DNA of 64,000 bases from UBA4738 sp002413305 (GCA_036847185.1 DAIUAM010000009.1:1-64000); one strand, 5' to 3'. Counted from the stretch's first letter, positions 8,201 to 17,032 are shown. Notes: generated by a model not told the origin, from the sequence alone. Program-made: numbers and translations.

Positions 8201-9285
8201 GGATCGCGTTCATCGCCCCGCTGGTGACGGCGATCGCGGAGCCGCAGCGGGGCGGCTCGCAGGCGATCCTGGCCGATATCGCGTCCGGTCTGACCAGCCG
8301 TGGGCACCCCGTCACCGTGTTCGCCGCGGACGGCTCGGCCATCCCCGGGGTCGACGTGGTCGAGGCCGGGATCGATCCGGCGCAGTTGGCCACCACGATC
8401 TTCCGTGAGGGGCGGCAGGCTCCCTCCTCTCCCGAGGCGGAGGCGGCCTTCCTTCGCGTGGCCGATCTGGTATGGGCGCGGTCGTTCGACGTCGTCCACA
8501 ACCACGCCTTCGACGTCCCCGCCGTCCGCGCGTTTCCGGGCGGCGGGGTCTCGGTGGTCCATACCGTCCACCTCCCCCCGACCGCCGAGATGGCCGGCGC
8601 GCTTCGGGAGCGGTTCGATCCGGAGGAGAGTGCCCGGGCCGTCGTGACCGTCTCGCGCGCGCAGGGCCGGGCCTGGTCGGCCGCCAGGGTTCCCAACGTC
8701 GTGATCCCGAACGGCGTCCCGGTGTCCGATATCCCGTGGTCTGCCCGGCCCGGTTCCGGGGCGTTGTTCGCCGGGCGATTCAGCAGGGAGAAAGGGGCGG
8801 TCGACGCGATCCGCATCGCCCAACAGGCCGGCATGCCGATCGCCATCGCCGGTTGGGCCTACGACCGCCGGTACACCGAACGCGATCTCGCCCCCTTGAT
8901 GGCCGGGCCGGGCGTCGCTTTCCTCGGCTCGCTGGACCGTCGGGAGCTCTGGCGCCGGATGGCCGGTGCCGCGGTCGTCCTGTGTCCATCCCTATGGGAG
9001 GAGCCATTCGGATTGGTCGCCGCCGAAGCCCAGGCGGCGGGAACCCCCGTGGTCGGCTACCGGCGAGGCGCCCTGTCCGAGGTCGTCGCCGAAGGCCGAA
9101 CCGGCTTCCTGGTCGAGAGCGGAGACATCAACGCCGGGGCCGAAGCGGTCGGCCGGGCGGCGGGCCTCGATCGGGCGACGTGCCGCCGGCACGCGGAGGG
9201 GTCGCTGGACATCCGAGCCACGCTTGACGGACTCGAAGGCCTCTACGCCTCGCTGGTCGGTTCGGCGGAGGTGGGCCGTGGGTGA
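8197..9285 (+). CDS. GT4-type glycosyltransferase
   Basis: 362 aa retaining GT-B glycosyltransferase. The N-terminal domain begins MRIAFIAPLVTAI and has RGGSQAILADIASGL. The C-terminal nucleotide-sugar domain has GALFAGRFSREKGAVDAI and the EX7E pair in WEEPFGLVAAEAQAAGTPVV. The start overlaps the methyltransferase stop as ATGA, with GGAGGAGG before it. Within a pterin operon the likely acceptor is a tetrahydropterin, as in the pterin glycosides known from cyanobacteria and green sulfur bacteria. The sugar and acceptor are not deducible from sequence. Confidence 0.88.
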   Translation: MRIAFIAPLVTAIAEPQRGGSQAILADIASGLTSRGHPVTVFAADGSAIPGVDVVEAGIDPAQLATTIFREGRQAPSSPEAEAAFLRVADLVWARSFDVVHNHAFDVPAVRAFPGGGVSVVHTVHLPPTAEMAGALRERFDPEESARAVVTVSRAQGRAWSAARVPNVVIPNGVPVSDIPWSARPGSGALFAGRFSREKGAVDAIRIAQQAGMPIAIAGWAYDRRYTERDLAPLMAGPGVAFLGSLDRRELWRRMAGAAVVLCPSLWEEPFGLVAAEAQAAGTPVVGYRRGALSEVVAEGRTGFLVESGDINAGAEAVGRAAGLDRATCRRHAEGSLDIRATLDGLEGLYASLVGSAEVGRG

Positions 9286-9997
9286 GTCCTGGCTGGCCGG
9301 CAAGGTCGCGATCGTCACCGGAGCCGGCGGCGGGATCGGGCGAGCCACGGCGATGGCGGTGGCGGCCGAAGGGGCCACCGTCGTCCTGGCCGCCCGAAGG
9401 GCCGGCCCCCTTTCGGAGACGGCGGAGCGGATCGCCCGGAACGGCGGGCTCGCGGAACCCGTCCCGTGCGACGTCTCGCGGGAAGAGCAGGTGGAGCGCC
9501 TCTTCGAGCACGCGGAGCGCATCGGCGAGCCCGTCGCCCTGGTCTGTGCCGCCGGGGTCCTGTTCAAGGCACCGGTCGACCGGACAACCTTCGAGGAGTG
9601 GAGCGGAACCATCGGCGTGAACCTGACCGGTGCGTTCCTGTGCATCCGGCGTGCGTTCCCCGCCATGCGGCGCGCGGGAGAGGGGAGGATCGTCCTGATC
9701 TCCTCCCTCTCCGGCGTCTACGCGACCGAGAAGTTCCCGGGGCTCACCGCCTACAATGCGTCGAAGAGCGGTCTGGTCGGCCTGGCGGAGGGAGCGGCCG
9801 CCGACGGCAGAGATTCCGGGATCGCGGTGGCCTGCATCAGCCCCGGGGCGGTGGACACCGAGATGCTCAGGGCGGCCAACCCGGACCTTCGACCCGGCCT
9901 GGGACCCGACGATGTGGGCCGGCTGATCGTGAGCATCCTGAATGACCTCCTGCCGGAGGCCAGCGGGGCCAACATCCCCTTGTTCTCGAATCGATAG
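9278..9997 (+). CDS. SDR family oxidoreductase, possible sepiapterin-reductase role
   Basis: 239 aa short-chain dehydrogenase. The cofactor motif is TGAGGGIG near residue 14; the active site is SSLSGVY with YNASK. AARRAGP after the second beta strand suggests NADP(H) preference. The C-terminus is short (LPEASGANIPLFSNR) and lacks the usual DGG ending. GTG 9278 overlaps the glycosyltransferase by 8 bp and follows GGAGG. Sepiapterin reductase is itself an SDR, so its place between PTPS-type and PCD genes suggests reduction of the pterin side chain. That assignment is inference. Confidence 0.85.
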   Translation: MGESWLAGKVAIVTGAGGGIGRATAMAVAAEGATVVLAARRAGPLSETAERIARNGGLAEPVPCDVSREEQVERLFEHAERIGEPVALVCAAGVLFKAPVDRTTFEEWSGTIGVNLTGAFLCIRRAFPAMRRAGEGRIVLISSLSGVYATEKFPGLTAYNASKSGLVGLAEGAAADGRDSGIAVACISPGAVDTEMLRAANPDLRPGLGPDDVGRLIVSILNDLLPEASGANIPLFSNR

Positions 9998-10006
9998 GAG
10001 GCCGAA

Positions 10007-10384
10007 GTGACAGAGACGAAGCGCCCGGCGGGTCCGCCCCCGGTCATCGAGGAAGGCGTGGACCTAGCCGCCATGCGATGCGTGCCGTGCGAAGGCGGCA
10101 TCCCCGCGCTCGGCAACGACGCGGCGTGCGCCCTGCTCCCCCGCCTGGCGCCCGGATGGCAGGTCGTGGACGGCCACCATCTCGAACGGGAGTACTCGTT
10201 CCCGACCTACCCGGAGGGTGCGGCGTTCGTCCAGCGGGCCAGCGTGGTGGCCGAAGAGCAGGGCCACCATCCTGACCTGCTCCTGACCTGGGGCCGGGTC
10301 ACGGTCACGCTCTGGACGCACGCCATCGATGGGCTTTCGTCAAACGACTTCATCCTCGCGGCGAAGCTCGACGAGCTGGCCTGA
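10007..10384 (+). CDS. 4a-hydroxytetrahydrobiopterin dehydratase (PCD/DCoH)
   Basis: 125 aa pterin-4a-carbinolamine dehydratase. The signature EEQGHHPDLLLTWGRVTVTL followed by WTHAIDGLSSNDFILAAKLD carries the catalytic His pair and the third His. The N-terminal 35 residues include two cysteines (RCVPCEGG), as in other bacterial members. It would recycle 4a-hydroxy-tetrahydropterin after a monooxygenase reaction. GTG 10007 follows AGGAGG, 9 bp after the SDR stop, so it belongs to the same operon. No aromatic amino-acid hydroxylase is in the window. Confidence 0.92.
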   Translation: MTETKRPAGPPPVIEEGVDLAAMRCVPCEGGIPALGNDAACALLPRLAPGWQVVDGHHLEREYSFPTYPEGAAFVQRASVVAEEQGHHPDLLLTWGRVTVTLWTHAIDGLSSNDFILAAKLDELA

Positions 10385-10482
10385 CGGGCTCCGTAGGCCA
10401 AAGATCCGGGTTGTCCGATGGCCGGCGCTGCCACACAATCCACCGGGCACGCCTCACGAACGAGCCCATGCCTCCAAGGAGG

Positions 10483-10518
10483 GAACCTCGATGCCGGATG
10501 GAACCTCGATGCCGGATG
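10483..10518 (+). repeat. Perfect 18-bp tandem duplication over a start codon
   Basis: GAACCTCGATGCCGGATG occurs twice in direct succession (10483-10500 and 10501-10518). Each copy carries an in-frame ATG. Only the first lies at a proper distance from the AAGGAGGG at 10476-10483. The duplication adds six residues (MPDGTS) to the protein. Confidence 0.9.
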
Positions 10519-11351
10519 CCACGTCCACCGACCCCCCGGATCCGGCAGTCGCGCCGCGCGGGCTGACGGAGAGCGAGGATTTTCCCTGGACGAGGAAGAT
10601 CCCCAACCACCCGCCGCGGAAGGACAGCCCCGCCTACGTCGCTGCACGCTCGCTCATGAACAAGCTGGCGCTCGGGCTGGCCGGGTTCCTGTACGGAGAC
10701 AAACCGTTCGAGGACCATCACGGCGGCGGCCTGTGGCTGAAAGACGAGCAGGGGTGGTTCGTCGTCCGAAACATCGCCGGGATCGAATGGAGCGCCCAGT
10801 TCTGCGCCGATCCGGCGAAGGTGGACCTGCTCCGGCAGAACGCGCGGCGCCTGTACGACAAGTTCCCCGACGCCGTCGCTGAGCTCGGCATCCGGGACCT
10901 CCTCGACACCCCCATCACGGACGCGGCCGGGGTCGCCGTGTGGACGGATTCGATCTGCAACGCGAGCGTCCCCCTGCCCGCTCCGGCCCACCGCGGGATC
11001 CTCCCGGCGTTCGGGGGCATCCATCACTACCCGGCACCGGTGGCCGAGATCGCCTTCTTCAAGTACGACGACTTCGACCTGTGGGTGACGGACGCACAGG
11101 GCAACGAGGTTGCGGTGACACCAGTGGCCCCCAGGGGTTCGGGCAACGGACAGGTCCAGGTCCTGGATGCGCCGGCCTCCTCGACCCTCGCGGCCGTACG
11201 GACGAAGGCGTGGGAACAGAACCTGCCCGCCGTGGTGCCCGCGACGGATCGGGTCGCCGAGGAGGCGTACGGCGAGCAGTACGCGAAGCTGGCCACCGGC
11301 ACCGTCGCGCCCGATGACCCCCTCGCGGCCGCAGCGCTTCCCGGGGCCTGA
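10491..11351 (+). CDS. Conserved hypothetical protein (resembles DUF6424 family)
   Basis: 286 aa soluble protein. Distinctive stretches are FPWTRKIPNHPPRKDSPAYV, EDHHGGGLWLKDEQGWFVV, LLDTPITDAAGVAVWTDS and FFKYDDFDLWV. From memory these match the actinobacterial family DUF6424, of unknown function; I cannot check this. The start at 10491 has AAGGAGGG; a duplicated start region gives a second ATG at 10509. It follows the pterin operon by 106 bp on the same strand, so co-transcription is possible but not shown. Confidence 0.75.
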   Translation: MPDGTSMPDATSTDPPDPAVAPRGLTESEDFPWTRKIPNHPPRKDSPAYVAARSLMNKLALGLAGFLYGDKPFEDHHGGGLWLKDEQGWFVVRNIAGIEWSAQFCADPAKVDLLRQNARRLYDKFPDAVAELGIRDLLDTPITDAAGVAVWTDSICNASVPLPAPAHRGILPAFGGIHHYPAPVAEIAFFKYDDFDLWVTDAQGNEVAVTPVAPRGSGNGQVQVLDAPASSTLAAVRTKAWEQNLPAVVPATDRVAEEAYGEQYAKLATGTVAPDDPLAAAALPGA

Positions 11352-11430
11352 CGCCGCCGGCCCAAACCGTGGCGCCCGAGCGCCGAACCCCTTGTCGCGA
11401 CCCGGGCTACGATGCACCGAGAGGGGGCGC

Positions 11431-13083
11431 GTGACCAGGTTGCATCGCGGATCCGCCGCAGCGTTTCTGCTCGGGACGACGATGCTACTGGCATGCATCG
11501 GCACCGGACCCGCGGCCGCACAGGCCGGGGGTCGGGTGATCCCCGCAAGCGCCCTTGTGGCCCAGATCCGGGCGGGGCAGACCGTCGACGAGCAGGACGT
11601 GACGGTCGCAGGGACGGTTGACCTCCGGTCGATCCCCACGGTCCCCCGGCCCATCCGGTGCCTCGACTGCGACTTCACGGGCAAACTGATCGCTCCGGAC
11701 GTCGTCTTCAGCCGCGTCGTGGTGCTGAGTGGCGGGCACTTCTTCGACACCGTCGACCTGCGCGGGGCGGTCTTCCAGGAGGGCCTGTTCCTCCGCACGT
11801 CCAGCCGGCCGGCCGAGTTGGACCGGTTCTCCCTGTTCTCGCTGGCGACGTTTGGGACGGCCGCGGCGTTCGACGGCGCGAGGTTCATGGACGAAGGCAA
11901 CTTCACCAGCGCCCGATTCCTGGGCGAGGCCTCGTTCGTGGGAGCGAACTTCAGGGGAGTGGCCCGGTTCACGCAGGCATCCTTCGAGGGGTCGGCGCTC
12001 TTCTCCGGGACCCGGGTGCCTGCCGACGACGTATCGGTCCCGACGTGCGCGGTCCCGATCGGCGGCACGTTCGGGACGGTGGCGGTCTTCGCGCGCGCGG
12101 TCTTCGCAAGCGAGGCGGACTTCCGCCAACGCTGCTTCGCGCGGGGCGCCGACTTCCGAAGTGCGACGTTTCAGTCCCGGGCGAACTTCTCATTGGGCCA
12201 GTTGAACGGGTTGGCGGCGTTCGACGACGCGAGCTTCCAGGGCGACGCACTGTTCCTGGCCACGCGGTTCGGGGCGCGCGCGTCCTTCGTACGGGTCGCC
12301 GCCGCTCGCTCCCTGGACTTCGAGGACGCCGACTTCCACGGGATCTCCGACCTCTCGGGCGTGGCCGTGTCCGGCAGCCTGTCGTTCCGAAACACCTCGT
12401 TCGGCGGAGCCATGGTCATGCCGAACGTGATCGCGGGCGACATCGAGATGGATCCGTCTGCCGTCCAAGGCGTGGTGGGCGTCGGCAACCGCGAGCATGC
12501 ACTCGGGCTCATCGAGACCAGCTCCAAGAACCGGGGTGAGCTCGCCGTCGCCAACGAGGCGCACTACGAGTTGCTCTCGCTCGAGAACGACCAGGCGAGC
12601 GGGGTGACGAAGTGGCTCGATGCGGCGTTCTACCGGGGCATCGCCGGCTATCTGGTCCGGCCCATGCATCCGCTGGGGGCGTTCCTGATCCTGCTGGCGC
12701 TGGCAGGCTTCGCGCGCGCGGTGACCCGGCGCCGGCGCGAGGGGAAGCGTGTCCGGTCCCACGCCAAAGCGCGCACAACCGCGAACCCCCGCCCCCCTCC
12801 GGCCCGGCGACCGGCCCGGCACCGGCTGAAGGGGGCGCCCCTCGTCGTCGTGAAATGGCTGAGCGCGATCTTCGAGGGGGTCGGCGACACGGTCGGGGTC
12901 GCGTTCCGGCGCAAGGCCCAGGTCGAACTGGGCGATCCAGAGCAGGTTCGATCCTACGTCGCCGCCGGGATCCGGTGGAGCGAATACCTGGCCTTCAAGG
13001 TCCTGATCGCGCTGTTCGTCCTCTGTCTGGCGAGCTCGAACGCGACGCTTCGCCAGCTCCTGAACAGCGTGACCGGCAGCTGA
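11431..13083 (+). CDS. Secreted/membrane pentapeptide-repeat protein
   Basis: 550 aa from GTG 11431 (GAGGGGG upstream). A signal peptide (SAAAFLLGTTMLLACIGTGPAAA) precedes a long array of A(D/N)F-type pentapeptides from about residue 90 to 340, for example GARFMDEGNFTSARFLGEAS and ASFEGSALFSGTRV, predicting a right-handed quadrilateral beta-helix outside the membrane. Two membrane segments follow (near 410, HPLGAFLILLALAGF; near 520, LAFKVLIALFVLCLASS), separated by a basic loop. The role is unknown. The C-terminal layout resembles ion-channel-like pentapeptide proteins. Confidence 0.85.
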   Translation: MTRLHRGSAAAFLLGTTMLLACIGTGPAAAQAGGRVIPASALVAQIRAGQTVDEQDVTVAGTVDLRSIPTVPRPIRCLDCDFTGKLIAPDVVFSRVVVLSGGHFFDTVDLRGAVFQEGLFLRTSSRPAELDRFSLFSLATFGTAAAFDGARFMDEGNFTSARFLGEASFVGANFRGVARFTQASFEGSALFSGTRVPADDVSVPTCAVPIGGTFGTVAVFARAVFASEADFRQRCFARGADFRSATFQSRANFSLGQLNGLAAFDDASFQGDALFLATRFGARASFVRVAAARSLDFEDADFHGISDLSGVAVSGSLSFRNTSFGGAMVMPNVIAGDIEMDPSAVQGVVGVGNREHALGLIETSSKNRGELAVANEAHYELLSLENDQASGVTKWLDAAFYRGIAGYLVRPMHPLGAFLILLALAGFARAVTRRRREGKRVRSHAKARTTANPRPPPARRPARHRLKGAPLVVVKWLSAIFEGVGDTVGVAFRRKAQVELGDPEQVRSYVAAGIRWSEYLAFKVLIALFVLCLASSNATLRQLLNSVTGS

Positions 13084-13227
13084 GCCGCTTCGAACGGGCC
13101 TTCCCGGTGTGGTCGGACAATGCGAACAGCACCGCCGACAAGCCGGACCGGAAGCTACACGCTCTGGATCTTTCCTCGGCCATCCCGATCGGATAGACCG
13201 CCCTGCGCCCGGCCGGCCGGCAGCGGG

Positions 13228-13512
13228 TTAGCCGGAGGCCGGAGCGGCGCCGGTCGCGGCGCTCTTGGCCGTTCGAGTCCGCCGGGTCGACGGCCTTCCA
13301 GCCCTGGCCCTCCGGGCACTCTTCGCGGCTGGGATCGCCGACCGCACCCCTGGCTTGCGACCGCGCTTGGGGCGGCGCGTGCCGTGCACGAGCTCGGCGA
13401 GGTGCTTGGAACACAGGTCCTTCAATAGCGTGCGTGCACCCACCTTCAGGGTGACCGTCTCTGCGACTGGCCCGCCGCAGACGTCACAGATGACGACCAT
13501 TCGCTCAGCCAC
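13228..13512 (-). CDS. Zinc-ribbon protein with basic Lys/Arg/Ala tail
   Basis: 94 aa. The N-terminal half has CDVCGGPV and LKDLCSKHLAELVHG, a probable zinc-binding site (two Cys, then Cys/His). The C-terminal half is strongly basic (RRPKRGRKPG, SARRARAGRPSTRRTRTAKS) with AT-hook-like and histone-tail-like spacing, so nucleic-acid or nucleoid binding is likely. GTG 13512 is chosen for its AAGGAGGG; ATG 13500 is four codons inside. It is not a clear Lsr2 homologue. No operon partner is evident. Confidence 0.7.
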   Translation of the reverse strand: MAERMVVICDVCGGPVAETVTLKVGARTLLKDLCSKHLAELVHGTRRPKRGRKPGVRSAIPAAKSARRARAGRPSTRRTRTAKSAATGAAPASG

Positions 13513-13747
13513 TATTCCCTCCTTCTGTCCAAGGATCCTTCTGCACCGACGTGGAAAGCGACGAAGGACTTTGGTCCCGATGTGCCGAAATGTACCGCAT
13601 TTTCGACCTCGTCGTCGAGGCAGCCTTCCTCTGACCGGATGCGTACGCCGCCGGGCGGCGGCACCCTTCCGTGGCGAACAGTCGGAAAGACGTCCGATCC
13701 GGAGGGGGACCACGGGGGCCGCTTCCCGTTTCCCTGGTTCGCACCTT

Positions 13748-14203
13748 TCAGGAGAGGTGGCGATTCTGGAGCCAGCCCTTCAGCACGAGGATCAGGAGCG
13801 CGAATCCGGCGACACCGTCGACGGTCCCCGCCGACCGCGGGCCCCCGAGGAGCCACGCCGACACGGCGAACCCGATCAGCACGCAACCGGCCAGGAGCCA
13901 AGTTCCGATCGCCGCGGCGCTGATCTCTGACGGTGCTCGAGGGGCGAGGTGGGCAGGCAGCAGGATCTCCCGCTGGGGCCTTCGGTCCAGGAACTGGAAG
14001 TGCGGATTCACCGGAACGACGTCCGGCGTTCCGGGTGGCCGTTCCGGACGAAGGTAGCTCGGCAATGGATCACTCTGCCGGTAGACGGGAACGTGCCAGA
14101 ACTCGGCGGCGCGGTCGCCGAGCCGCCCGAGTGCCCGCCGAGTGATCCCCAGCGTGAGAGACACACATGCGACCATGCCCGCAAGGGCTTCGACGTTCGT
14201 CAT
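13748..14203 (-). CDS. Hypothetical membrane protein
   Basis: 151 aa with an N-terminal hydrophobic segment (LAGMVACVSLTLGI), a 70-residue polar loop rich in Pro and Arg, and two C-terminal membrane helices (IGTWLLAGCVLIGFAVSAWLL and GVAGFALLILVLKGW). No family is recognised. The start at 14203 is the best-placed ATG, but its Shine-Dalgarno is weak. It is divergent from the frameshifted methyltransferase. The 235-bp stretch before the next minus-strand gene (13513-13747) has no recognisable element. Confidence 0.55.
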   Translation of the reverse strand: MTNVEALAGMVACVSLTLGITRRALGRLGDRAAEFWHVPVYRQSDPLPSYLRPERPPGTPDVVPVNPHFQFLDRRPQREILLPAHLAPRAPSEISAAAIGTWLLAGCVLIGFAVSAWLLGGPRSAGTVDGVAGFALLILVLKGWLQNRHLS

Positions 14204-14321
14204 CCAGCCGAGCACGCTGCATTGTCGCCTGGCGGCGGGTGATGCGCAACCGTCCAAGTTCTTTTGCCGGTTTCTCTGGCAGCCGAAAGACCGCGGCCCG
14301 GGCTCGGACGACATCGATACG

Positions 14322-14947
14322 ATGGACGATATGGATAGCATGAAGGATTCGGCGCGTCGGTGGTTCGACCGTCGCGCCGGGAGCTATGAGTCCGGTGTGA
14401 CCTCCCGGTGGCGCGATCCCGTCCAGCGTGCGTCCCTGGAGGCCCTCGATCTGACTGCGGATGATCGCTTGCTCGACGTGGGGTGTGGGACGGGCGCGGC
14501 CTCGAGGGGTGCCGCCGCCGCCGCGACCTCCGTCGTGGGGTCGATCTGTCGCCCGAGATGATCACGCAGGCACGCGGTCTGGCCAGCGGCATCGGCAACG
14601 TGAAGTTCGAGATCGCCGACGCAGAGGACCTACCGTTCGAGGACGGAGCGTTCACGGCCGTGCTCTGTTCGAACTCCTTCCACCACTATCCGAACCCGGC
14701 TCGTGCGGTGCGCGAGATGGCCCGCGTGCTGGTCGTCGGCGGCCGGCTGGTGATCGGCGACGCGTGCGCGGACCTCGCCACCGCGCGGTTTGCCGATCTC
14801 GTCCTGCGCCGGCTCGAACCGGGACACGTCCGGCTCTACCGGTCCTCCGAGCTGGGGTCGTTCCTGTTCCGGGCCGGGCTTTCGCGGCTGATGCTCCGGA
14901 AGTTGTCGAGAGGCGGCTTCGCCATCGTGCGCGGGATCAAGCCGTAG
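14322..14947 (+). pseudogene. SAM-dependent methyltransferase with a one-base frameshift
   Basis: The first part (MKDSARRWFDRRAGSYESGV, then LLDVGCGTGAASRGAAAAAT) is a normal class I methyltransferase start with SAM motif I. The frame then shifts at the G-run 14537-14540. Restoring a fifth G would read SVVGVDLSPEMITQARGLAS and continue through EIADAEDLPFEDGAF and SNSFHHYPNPARAVREMARV to the stop at 14947. Both halves are well conserved and fit together exactly. This is either a recent mutation or a consensus error. The intact product would be about 208 aa. Starts 14322, 14331 and 14340 are all possible. Confidence 0.85.
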
Positions 14948-14971
14948 CCGGCTCGGGACGGCCGGTGGAGG

Positions 14972-15472
14972 TCACTCCCGCCGGTGGTCGCCGGCCGCCC
15001 CGTCGATGAGCTCTCGGAGGATGTCCATGTGGCCGGCATGCCGGGCGGTCTCTTCGATCATGTGCACGAGCACCCAGCGCATCGACACCGGGTCGCCGAA
15101 CCAGGCCGTGCCGAGGTCATCGACCTCCAATTCGTCGATCACCCGGTCGGCCGCGACACGCGACCGACCGTAGAACGCCACGATATCCGCGGTGGTCTCG
15201 CCCGGCTCCACGCGGAGGTCGGCATCCGGATCGTTCTCGTCGAACGGGAGCGGCTCGGTCCCGCGGCCGAAGGTCTCGCAGAACCATCCGTATTCCACGG
15301 CCGCCAGGTGCTTCACCAGGCCCAACAGGTTCGTGCCCGACGGCGTCATCGGTCGCCGCAGCTGCTCGTCGTCCAAGCCCTCGAGCTTCCACAGCACCAC
15401 GTCGCGGTGCCGGTCGAGGCTGACGTGCAGGCTCTCCTTCTCCCCGCCGGTGAACGGTACGCGTCGACTCAT
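14972..15472 (-). CDS. DinB family protein (DUF664)
   Basis: 166 aa four-helix bundle. Conserved pieces are KLEGLDDEQLRRPMTPSGTN, LVKHLAAVEYGWFCETF and HMIEETARHAGHMDILREL. These give the three metal-ligand histidines (LVKHL, ARHAGH), matching DinB/YfiT-like metalloenzymes. Some relatives use mycothiol or bacillithiol; the substrate here is unknown. It is convergent with the frameshifted methyltransferase and 66 bp downstream of the DyP peroxidase on the same strand. Confidence 0.9.
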   Translation of the reverse strand: MSRRVPFTGGEKESLHVSLDRHRDVVLWKLEGLDDEQLRRPMTPSGTNLLGLVKHLAAVEYGWFCETFGRGTEPLPFDENDPDADLRVEPGETTADIVAFYGRSRVAADRVIDELEVDDLGTAWFGDPVSMRWVLVHMIEETARHAGHMDILRELIDGAAGDHRRE

Positions 15473-15538
15473 GCCCGGAATCTAACAGCCGCCCTTCGGA
15501 AGCGGTGCGCAGACGGTAAAGAGGGCGAGGCGACCGGG

Positions 15539-16444
15539 TCAGACCGGAGAGCCGATGCGCGCGCGCAGTGCGTTCCTGGAGGGCACGAAGTAGTACGCGC
15601 CGGTCAGGGGCTTCGTGTAGAGCGTGAGGGCGTCCCGGACGCCGTCCTTCAGACCCGCCATGCTTTCGAGCATCGAGGTGAGCCGTCCCTGTTCGGCGCT
15701 GAACCCCACGAACATCGTGCCGTGGTCGGTGACGCTCCCGTACGGCATGTTGCGGCGGAAGATCTTGCCGAATCGCTCCTGATCCGTCCGGACGACGTGT
15801 GAGTCGGCCGGCCGGTCCTCGAGCTCCACGCTGTCGCGTTTGGTCCGGCCGATCACGTGCTCCTGCTGCTCGGCGGACAGCGCCTCCCACGCCGCTGCGT
15901 CGTGACTCCATTTCTGCAGGAGGAGGATCGTGCCTCCCGCTCCCGGCCGACCGTCGGGGATCAGAACGCTGTCCGGTGCATCGATCAGCGTCGGGTTCTC
16001 GGTCCCGTCGATGAAGGCGGTGAGGTCGAGGTCGTGTCTGTAGGGCCAACTCGACGTGTCTTCGGCCACGGATGCGAACCTGCCAAGCTCGCCGATCGCC
16101 CCGCGCGCCGTATCGAAGATCACGTCGTAGGCGCTCCCCGACAGCCAGAGCACCGCGTCGTGCTGCGTCGCCGGCATGACGAACCCGTCCGTGCCGACCA
16201 GGTCGCGATCGAAGCCCTCCGCGTTCGGTGCGTCGTCCGGCACGACGAAACGCCAGAGCGCGGGACGGAACCCGGCGACGAGGTTCACGCCGCCCATGGT
16301 GGTGCGTGGCTCGCGCAGCCCCGCCACCGCGCTCACCAGCTCCGGCCCGGCCCCCGCGTCGCGTAGATCGAACTCCAGATACGCGTGCGACGCCGTCCCG
16401 AGCGCGAGGATCCCGCTCTGAGGGGTGCCCACCCGACGCATCAT
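15539..16444 (-). CDS. Dye-decolorizing (DyP-type) peroxidase
   Basis: 301 aa heme peroxidase. The distal GxxDG-type motif is TAFIDGTENPTLID, with the catalytic Asp. The proximal heme His is in ADSHVVRTD and the distal Arg in IFRRNMPYG. The C-terminal DALTLYTKPLTGAYYFVPS is typical. No Tat signal is visible, so it is probably cytoplasmic. No encapsulin gene is adjacent and no encapsulin-targeting tail is obvious. The start is at the ATGATG pair 16444/16441 and has a poor Shine-Dalgarno. Confidence 0.93.
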   Translation of the reverse strand: MMRRVGTPQSGILALGTASHAYLEFDLRDAGAGPELVSAVAGLREPRTTMGGVNLVAGFRPALWRFVVPDDAPNAEGFDRDLVGTDGFVMPATQHDAVLWLSGSAYDVIFDTARGAIGELGRFASVAEDTSSWPYRHDLDLTAFIDGTENPTLIDAPDSVLIPDGRPGAGGTILLLQKWSHDAAAWEALSAEQQEHVIGRTKRDSVELEDRPADSHVVRTDQERFGKIFRRNMPYGSVTDHGTMFVGFSAEQGRLTSMLESMAGLKDGVRDALTLYTKPLTGAYYFVPSRNALRARIGSPV

Positions 16445-16591
16445 GGAGCACGACGAACGGACCGTCTACCCGACCGAGCGTCAAGACGCGAACCGACCGG
16501 TGGCTTGCTCGCAGTGCCATGCGAGACAAGGCCCACAAGGCGGACCCGGATTGACGGTTCCCGCCTGGTCGTTCCAGGATGGCCTCACCTC

Positions 16592-17032
16592 ATGAGTGGA
16601 CGGCGCCCATCCCGCATCGGTCTGCTGCTCCTGGTGATCGCCTTCGCCGGACCGGCCGCCGCCTCAGCAGCGATGGCCCGGCCCGACGCCGGCGAGTTCC
16701 ACTGCATCGCCCGGATCACCCGCTACCGTTTCCACCCCGACACGGTCGCCGCGCAAGGGCAGACGTCCTTGCGGATCGAGATCACGAACTGCACCGACAG
16801 CGAGCTCATCGTGACCCTGACCCAGTTCGGCGCCGAACCCTCCCCGTGCCCGGTCATCGACCCGGTCAGCCGGTCTGTCCGGCTGTCGCCGGTCGGCACC
16901 GACCGCGAAGCCGAGTCCATCACCGCCGCGAGCTGTGCGGGGGACGAGCAGATGACGCTTCGGGTGGCGAGGCCCGGCGGCCAGCGTCTGGCCGAGCGAA
17001 CCGCCCACCTGACGGTCACGCCGCCCGGCTGA
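16592..17032 (+). CDS. Small secreted protein of unknown function
   Basis: 146 aa. It starts MSGRRPSRIGLLLLVIAFAG, a signal peptide ending near AASAAMA. The mature part has four cysteines (FHCIAR, ITNCTD, SPCPVI, ASCAGD), which could form two disulfides, and beta-rich stretches such as LRIEITNCTDSELIVTLTQF. No family is recognised. The start lacks a good Shine-Dalgarno. It is convergent with the PAP2 operon and ends 45 bp before that operon's last gene. Confidence 0.6.
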   Translation: MSGRRPSRIGLLLLVIAFAGPAAASAAMARPDAGEFHCIARITRYRFHPDTVAAQGQTSLRIEITNCTDSELIVTLTQFGAEPSPCPVIDPVSRSVRLSPVGTDREAESITAASCAGDEQMTLRVARPGGQRLAERTAHLTVTPPG

